A stretch of DNA of 64,000 nucleotides, taken from positions 17,141,200-17,205,199 of the forward strand of contig OY754329.1 in the NCBI GenBank assembly GCA_963573305.1, read 5' to 3'. Source of the DNA: Pyrrhosoma nymphula. Its lineage: Eukaryota > Arthropoda > Insecta > Odonata > Coenagrionidae. A program made the position numbers and the translations under genes. Shown here piece by piece: positions 57,310 to 64,000 of the stretch. The notes below the pieces were generated by a model. It saw nothing but the letters and a program-made list of their open reading frames with translations. It did not search any database and was not told where the DNA came from. Position 1 is the stretch's first letter, and each line of letters begins with the position of its first letter.

Positions 57310-57890
57310 ATTCTAATCAGCCGTAAAGCAAGAATGGCCAGAGAAGTATCGACGAAAGACTTATGCAAAGAGGTAGAAGGCAATCACTTCCAGGGAAAAG
57401 TTGAAGCTGCTTAATAAGCGGTAAGAAATTACTTCACAAAACATCTAATCAAAGGGAAACTCTTATTGGAAGTAAGGACAACGCGAAGAGATGGAAAGAG
57501 TACCTGGAGAAACTATACAGCGGCAAGGCTCTGAATCCCAGGATACTAGAGGATGAAGACACTGTTGATGAAGATGTGAAAGGATATTTCATATGAAGAT
57601 CGGAATTTGATGCTGCAGGAAAGCATTTGAGAGAGAGTAAGTCGCCAAGAATTGATGAAATTCCTTCGGAGTTCCGCAGGAGTGAGGATCCTAAATATGT
57701 AAGAATTATAAATTGATGAGACAAGTGGGAAAATGCCAACGGACTTAAAAACGATGTTCCTATCCCTAAGAAGAAAAGAGCTGAGAAATGTGAAGACTTT
57801 AGAGCGGAGAGTGGAATAGAGAGCTTCAGCAAACCAATCTTAGGATTGATGACCACTGATGATGATGACGATACAAAGACACTGAGAATT
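57310..57890 (+). pseudogene. RTE-type LINE remnant with internal deletion
   Basis: Reads RWKEYLEKLYSGKALNPRIL, then SKSPRIDEIPSEFRRSEDP, PIPKKKRAEKCEDFRA, then jumps to SFSKPILGLMTTDDDDD, which is a usual 3' end of this LINE type. Stops interrupt it. Most of the RT is deleted. Confidence 0.65.
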
Positions 57891-58041
57891 CTTATCAATT
57901 ATACAGTTCTCTAAAAGTCATTTTTATCTCATATTTTCATATGCTGCCTATGAAAGACGTGTTAAGAGTCAAATTGACGGTCTAAGGCTTGACGTAGTGG
58001 AAATACCTAGAGCAAAATCTTTCTTTAACTATGTCATCATT

Positions 58042-58075
58042 TTGTGATGACGTAGTTACGTCGAAACGCGTTGTA
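58042..58075 (+). ncRNA. hammerhead-like hairpin (5' box decayed)
   Basis: TTGTGAT, stem II GACGT-AGTT-ACGTC (perfect), then GAAACGCGTTGTA, the same 3' part as the copy at 47961-47997. Confidence 0.4.
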
Positions 58076-58788
58076 TTAAAATAATTCAAGTGGAAAACTA
58101 ATTCGGAATCCATTTGTTAATTAAAATTTTAGATATTCATTTATATTCTTTATAGAGTTTGTCTTTTAAAATTTATTTATGGATGAGAAATGTACTTAGA
58201 CAACACGCTTCAGGAATCAAATGGTGAGCTATAATTCTATTTTAAACTCAGAGCAATGGTTCAGTATGAGTTTAGAGGAAGATCTAAAGGTATACGATGC
58301 ACGTTTGGCTGTATCTCAAGTGGGTGAAATGATTTTAAGCTTTACAGATGAGGCTGGAGAAGGCCATTGGTGAATGAGTGTACTGAACAGACCGTTAGAT
58401 TTGGCAAAAAGGAACCCCATCTTAAACCATCAAGCCAGACTTTTTATGCTGTTTTCTCATTTTTTAAGTTGCCTAAGTAAGAAGGGATCAATTTTATTTC
58501 TATTCCCATGCCGGTAACTACGAATAAAGTACATGTCTTGGCCTATAACAGCAATATTTATTAATTTATCCTGCAACAGTAGTGAAATATAGACCCGAGT
58601 TTCACAAAATACTTACGATTTTGCCCTTTATTTGTAGAGAGCATTAAAAATGCTTTTAGATTTCTGAGCCCAAATATACCTGCAGTGGAGATTATGGATG
58701 TAATCCTTTGAGAAACTATATAGACTGAGAAACTAACGTCAGGTATAAGAATGAAGTTGAGAAACGATGACGATAACCCTATGATATA

Positions 58789-59419
58789 CTTACTTACTCC
58801 TCGGCGCTACAGCCCTTGTAGGGCCTTGGCCTCTGTCACAATGTTAGCCCAGACGTCACGATATCTTGCATGAGTTCTCCATCTTCTTATTCTCATCTTT
58901 CTCAGATCATCTTCTACATCATCCAACCATCTTTTCCGAGGTCTTCCTCTCAATCTTCTGCCACTAGGATGTCCAAGGTATATCTTTTTCACCATCCTAT
59001 CCTTAGGAATTCTCTCAACATGCCCTAACCACCTTAACCTGTTACTCTTAATTTCTGTCACTATGTTGGGATGCTTGTAGAGTTCCTACAGTTCTCTGTT
59101 CTTCCGTATTCTCCAATGTCCGTCTTCCTTCACTGCACCAAAACCTTCACTGCACCTTCTTTCTTAGCACTTTCCTTTCCCATCTTTTTAGTAGCTCTTC
59201 TTCTGCAGTAGTCATGGTCCATGTTTCTGAACCATACATAACCACAGGTCTAATCACTGTTCGATAAACCTTCGTTTTCAAGTTCCGACTAAGGTTCCGT
59301 GTCTTGAGCACCTTCAACAAAGCTCGATAAGCCCTATTGCCTGCTGCAATCCTAGCTTTTATTTCTTCTTGCATTGCATTATCTTTTGTTACCAGCACTC
59401 CCAAATACTTGAAGTTGTT
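58789..59419 (-). pseudogene. RTE-type LINE, 5'-truncated insertion with 13-bp target duplication
   Basis: Reads YLGVLVTKDNAMQEEIKARI, then YRTVIRPVVMYGSETWTMTT and LKRWERKVLRK. After a frame change it reads NRLRWLGHVERIPKDRMVKK and RLRGRPRKRWLDDVEDDL then WANIVTEAKALQGL, the C-terminal region of RTE/BovB-like RT proteins. A ~17-base duplication of GGTGCAGTGAAGGTTTT near 59130-59150 breaks the frame. The 3' end has the AGTAAGTAAG tail. Flanked by exact copies of ACCCTATGATATA at 58776-58788 and 59420-59432. Confidence 0.85.
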
Positions 59420-59790
59420 ACCCTATGATATAGACTTAGAATATTGCTAACGAAGACCCTCGATGCCTTATTAATTTCTGCAACAAGTGCATCAGTTCTA
59501 CAGATCCTTAAGAGGTCTTTGATGAGCAGTCTGTTTACTCTCCTTGAAGAAAAAAATCATGCGGTGGAAGTCTGTATTGCCATTGATAGAAATATTAGGA
59601 GTCTAAGGAAAAACGGTGAATAGTTAAGTTTGGCCCGTTTGGTTTGCTGTGGTGTGGTCGGCGGCGTGCATATATTAGAGTGTAGTAGTAGTAGGCGATT
59701 GGAACAGGAAAGTTGAGCCAATGTTTTTGCAAAAAAATGATCCAACTAATATGGCTATCTCGCGCAATTACATAAATTATATTAAATTAA

Positions 59791-60347
59791 AGGTAGTATG
59801 AGCGAAAAATCACTTCACCTAGAATTTGATGAATTTGGCCTCATTTTAAAGAAAAAACTCTCATCTTTCCAATTATATCAAAATATTAACCCCTTGCCGA
59901 ACTACTTTTCGAGCAATTTGCTTGAAAATGCAAGCTGCTTTACACGGCATAGATTACGGATGTGCGCTCCAGAGAGAGAAGATGGAAAAAATTAGGAATT
60001 TCTACCACCTTGAATTCATAAAAAAATAACGGTGTGCAGTTTGTATGTTTTCTCAACTATTTATAAAAACTAATCTATTACTTACCGCAGTAACTTTTAC
60101 AGAATATCAAGAATAACCTGCTGTTTTGGAGGCTTTTTAGCCGTACACCTTTAAAAAATGAGTCAAGCTAGAGACTTATGAGGATATTTTTATTTAATTA
60201 CTGAGAGTTTTTGTCATGTATAACTATATTATTGCAGCATTAATTTTAAAATATTTACTTCACATTCCTTGCAGACGCTGAAATTAAAATATAAAATTCG
60301 AATATGGTCTTCATTATGACTAGGGAAATATCTCGCTCAAACTACCT
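59791..60347 (-). mobile_element. ~555-bp MITE, copy 2
   Basis: Terminal inverted repeats AGGTAGTATGAGCGAAA and (inward) AGGTAGTTTGAGCGAGAT. Reverse-oriented partner of 13221-13773. The 65-codon open frame at 59798 is an accident of this repeat. Confidence 0.8.
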
Positions 60348-61194
60348 TAATTCGCCTAAAACTCCTCTTCCTTCCTCTTCCTCGCTTGCCAAGCGTTCTC
60401 CCCTCTATTTACCCTCTACTCAACGTGCCCTCACCTCTTAGCACCTCCTCCATCCACCTTTTCTGCCTCCTCTCTCTGCTCTGCCACCAGCTTCTTTTAT
60501 CTTCCTTGATCACCGATGTGTGTGTATAATTATATATATATATATGCCAGTAACTTTCACACAAGAAATATACGTGAAGCTGAATCATCATTTGGCTTCA
60601 GACCTTTTTTTTATAGACAAAATTAAATTAGAAATAGTGATTTTCTGTTATTGGAAAATGTAGCAATAAAAAGAAAATAAGATAAAGATTCTCATTCCTT
60701 CAATCGAATTTTGTATTTCGGTCGAAATTCCGAAATTTTAGCTAAAAATAATGATTTTTTGCAATATTTTGGCGTTTTTGAGTCGCCGCGGCGCGCCGTC
60801 CCCATGACGGCCATACTTATTGTTTAAGTCGAGATTCCGTGTGCATATCCATTGACTCAATTCTTCTTCTTTGCGCTAAATAAGATATGAATGGTTTATT
60901 ACAATCAGTGTAAATGATAATATTCTTCCCGTTTATATTCAACGGGAACCTTCTCTAGTATTAAATAAGATTCAGGTGGTCACACCATGCTGTGATTTTT
61001 TTGTAAATTAGGTTTTTATATCCTTTTTGAATTTTTCACGGCACCCCGACAATTCCGCTACTTCTACCATTGTTTTCGGCATATTAAATACACAGACGAA
61101 CCATTAAAAGTGGCCAATCGTGCATTCAAATGGCTTCAATATTATACCCCAAGTGCTGTCGTTCCGTATGGTTCCGTCTATTCTCTTCTTTTGC

Positions 61195-61420
61195 TGGTGG
61201 AGTTCATTGGGGGAGCAAGCCCACGGTGTCTTTGGAGTGGGAGAGGGGCGGGGGAGGAAGAAGAGGGGGAAGGGGCAGGGGGGGAGTGGGTGGGAGAGGG
61301 AAGGGAGGAAAGGGAAAGGAGAGTGAGTTTGTCCGCTTGCGTGTTGTGACGTGCGTGCGTATGTGTGTTGTGGTGAGTGCGTGTTAGAGGATGGCTTTTT
61401 AACGCGGATGCGCCACTTTC
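61195..61420 (+). other. G-rich purine tract with GT-rich tail
   Basis: Long run of GGGAGGGG/GAAGGGGCAGGGGGGGAG followed by TGCGTGCGTATGTGTG. Overlapping open frames here are low-complexity and not believable proteins. G-quadruplex formation is possible. Confidence 0.4.
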
Positions 61421-61800
61421 CCGTCGTAACCGGGTCATCACGGGAGTCTAACCCCTTCTACTTCTCTTCGTCTTCGAAGACGCTCTCGGGCTATGTTCGG
61501 CCCCCAAGTGCGCGCGAGTAAAACAGAGAGAGAGTGCCGATAGCGTTACGCGCGGGGAGAAGATCGCTCTTCCGGCGGCTGTTTTTCGATATCGGGGCGA
61601 AATTTCGTTTCCTTCTCCACCGACCGACCCTGTTCCCATCACTTTCATCTCGTGAGGAGGAGGAGGCAAGAGATCAGAGCGAGGGAGGGAGGTACCAACA
61701 CATTTTATTTTCTCTATATATTTCCAATTCGTTCCATCCCCTCCTTTCTTCCGTGGGTCGGACGTTGAAGTTTCCGTGACCATCACCCCACGAGTATGAC
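61420..61800. other. GC-rich block, possible promoter or first exon
   Basis: CpG-rich compared with the flanks (GCGTTACGCGCGGGGAGAAG), with CT/GA-rich stretches. No protein family is recognised in any frame. Confidence 0.3.
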
Positions 61801-62496
61801 GAGTGGTTTATTTTCTTCTCTCCCTTGAAACAAAGCCTTGAATCGAAATCCATAAAATCGTATGAGAATCATCCATTTCTTTTACTTGCGTGTCCTGTTA
61901 TGAAAAAATTGAATTCGCGCTTGAAATGCGAAGTCTTCACAGTCGTATCTAATTACACATAATCTATCGATTAAAATAGTTCGTTAGATTTCGATGATGT
62001 CATGAGGATCAAGAGGAGCAAATCAGTGTAATGACCTACGCATCATGCTATGTGCACCTTAACACGATTTTTAACCATAAAAATTGACGTTAAGTAATTT
62101 TCCCCAAAAATGAACGACAATAGATAACTAGTAATACATGTCAACCCTAGAGCAGAGAAAACGAATTTATCGTAATTAGAGAAGCAGGCGATACATGTAA
62201 ATCATCAAGCGAAAACAAAGAAACTGTTAGTTTTAATTTAGAAACAATAATATTAATTGATTCCGTGAACATAATATTAAAACGTTAAACATCATTTGTG
62301 GGAAAAAGTGAGTTTTATTATATTAAGCGGCCGGAATATTGTGCTCGTTGATTTTATCGTGGGTGATGTTCGTCCCTCAATACTACATAAACATTCGGAA
62401 AAGAAATTTCCGAGTGTTAACGTAGTATTGTTGAGGCGTAGGCTACAAATTGCAGTGCTGCCCAACCAAGGGGTGATCGGGATCCCAATGAAAAAG

Positions 62497-62575
62497 CCTC
62501 TGCCAACGCCGGGATTAGAATCCGGGTCATCGGAATGGAAAGCCAGTTTCTATCCACCTCCCTGACTCGATCCAT
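62497..62575 (-). mobile_element. tRNA-like SINE head
   Basis: Minus strand AGTCAGGGAGGTGGATAGAA, then GACCCGGATTCTAATCCCGG, resembling an A box and a B box with a paired T stem (CCCGG/CCCGG-type). Decayed. Confidence 0.4.
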
Positions 62576-62579
62576 TTAG

Positions 62580-64000
62580 TCCAATTAAAAACCCAAATTA
62601 TTAAAAGAGAAAGTGATGGGTAGCCATCCCTAATGCCGATGCTTATATAAAATAAGAGAAAATAAAATAAAATATAATGTGATTCAAAGACATCTTGAAA
62701 ACTCCTCCAAAAGTCTTTTGCCCTACATAATTGATAGAATTAACAAAATGGTAACTTTCAGAATAAAGGAGAGATTTAGGGACAAGAAAAATTATGAGGA
62801 AAGGGGTGCAGTTTTACCATAAAAATAAGTGTAACGGAAATAGCGTAAGTAAAACATCCCAAATATTGTCTCTCTCACGGTTATCGATTCATTAGTTGCG
62901 AAAAATCTATTTATCATTTTTTATTTCTAGAAATCCGTAATTTACCTGAACAACACGCTAATTAAGTGTCAGAATTGGTAAATACTAATAAATGCCTTAA
63001 TACAGAATGCCATAACGTTTCCGAGCGTAAAGTTTGTAGTGATAACAAGCGTAGTCAATACCCCTTTATCGCTACGCCAGCTTTAGGTTTCATCATAAGG
63101 CGTCACTTATGACTGGAAGTTGGCAGAAATTCTGACTAATTGCAAAATGATTGCATAAGGTCTCAGCGCTCGATAATGAGCAAATACATTTCGCTTTTTG
63201 AAAGGTCAGAGGAGCATTAAGACATATAATTGAAGAGTTCTGTCATTTTATCCATAAATCAGGTTGCGCAGCGAAGCCATCCGTCCCGCTGGCATCATTC
63301 ATTGAATGAAAGAGAGTCGCAAGTTATTCGGCGCATATTAGGTGATACAAATTTAGGAAGACGAGAACTGTTTCAAAGATATGGCCGAATGTTATTTCCT
63401 GCCATACTTTTAAGATAGATATCTGCAAAAATAAGTTCTATATATATTCTACCCTTTATTTGGAGTCGCCGAATTACTTGTTGAAGGAGGTTCAAATGTT
63501 CGGCGATAGCATCGTCCGTCGGATAGTACGTTGCACTATGGGTCCCTCGGTGTCTTTCAGGAGGAGTAGGCTAATGTCGTACGCAATGGGTATCCCTCCC
63601 ACATTCATCCATTTCCCATACAACACTTACCTTAGCAATCTACCCTTCCCACCTATCTTAAATATCGCAAGTAACCTCAGCTGTCTGTCGACTCCCTTAA
63701 ATAATCAACTGAATGGGACTACTCTTAAACTCAACGCCAATCGGGTGGATCGTTTATGGATAGATGGTCTACGTCTTCGAGCTAGTCTGGGACCCGAAAA
63801 ATAGCCCCGAAAAATATCTTATATAAAGGATGAGTTTATTTTTCATAAGGTTATGGAAAAGAGAAAATATAACGTGACGTCCAAGTGCCTACAGGTTTTC
63901 CTTGGGTTTTATGGCCATAGTATTGGGTTTTATGGCCAAAAAACTGCCCTTGTCATTAGGAAAGGTCTTTATGTAGTATTGTTTATGAATGGGCATTGAA
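62580..64000. other. intergenic, no gene supported
   Basis: A 114-codon plus frame at 63460-63804 has no known domain. No repeats with clear ends were seen. Confidence 0.3.

Overview
This is an AT-rich eukaryotic nuclear window, most likely from an arthropod and probably an insect. The reasons are intron-containing genes with GT-AG splice sites, an arthropod-type initiator (TCAGTT), and a repeat load dominated by Penelope-like elements (PLEs), RTE-type and Jockey/CR1-like LINEs, hAT-type MITEs and tRNA-derived SINEs. The species cannot be resolved from the sequence alone.

Left third (1-25,250): two genes run leftward in tandem. DNAJC2/zuotin (ribosome-associated J-protein with two SANT domains) is one uninterrupted reading frame at 22,837-24,885. 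About 400 bases downstream starts the peroxisomal acyl-CoA oxidase gene (ACOX3-like). Nine of its coding exons (22,429 down to 2,231) can be placed with consistent splice phase. They give the N-terminal ~430 residues, including the catalytic-glutamate motif; the last exons lie beyond the left edge. Its large introns hold a solo LTR, hAT MITEs, a pogo/Tigger transposase relic, PLE and RTE relics, and one copy of a two-copy ~555-bp MITE.

Middle (25,250-33,100): gene-poor. It holds a 5S-rRNA-derived SINE, a 32-bp tandem repeat, a tRNA-like SINE head, two head-to-head PLE copies, a pair of PLE ends in inverted orientation and a hAT MITE with a perfect 8-bp target duplication.

33,440-40,335: the most unusual region. 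Two nested pairs of inverted arrays of short, mostly self-complementary motifs enclose a small spliced BEN-domain gene model (exons 35,817-35,858, 36,989-37,202 and 38,379-38,554). Two further short-motif arrays sit inside. The outer termini resemble those of a separate 1.4-kb non-coding foldback element at 45,822-47,203, which suggests a foldback-type transposon family, one large copy of which may carry the BEN gene.

Right third (40,335-64,000): mostly intergenic, with RTE and Jockey/CR1-like LINE relics, more hAT MITEs (one at the junction of a tandem duplication), tRNA-like SINEs, and GC- or purine-rich blocks that might be promoters or first exons but show no recognisable protein.

A recurrent small hairpin (CUGANGA-like, stem II, GAAAC), resembling the hammerhead-ribozyme motif reported in PLE terminal repeats, occurs at least nine times. 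Where coding remnants lie nearby it usually marks the 3' end of a PLE.
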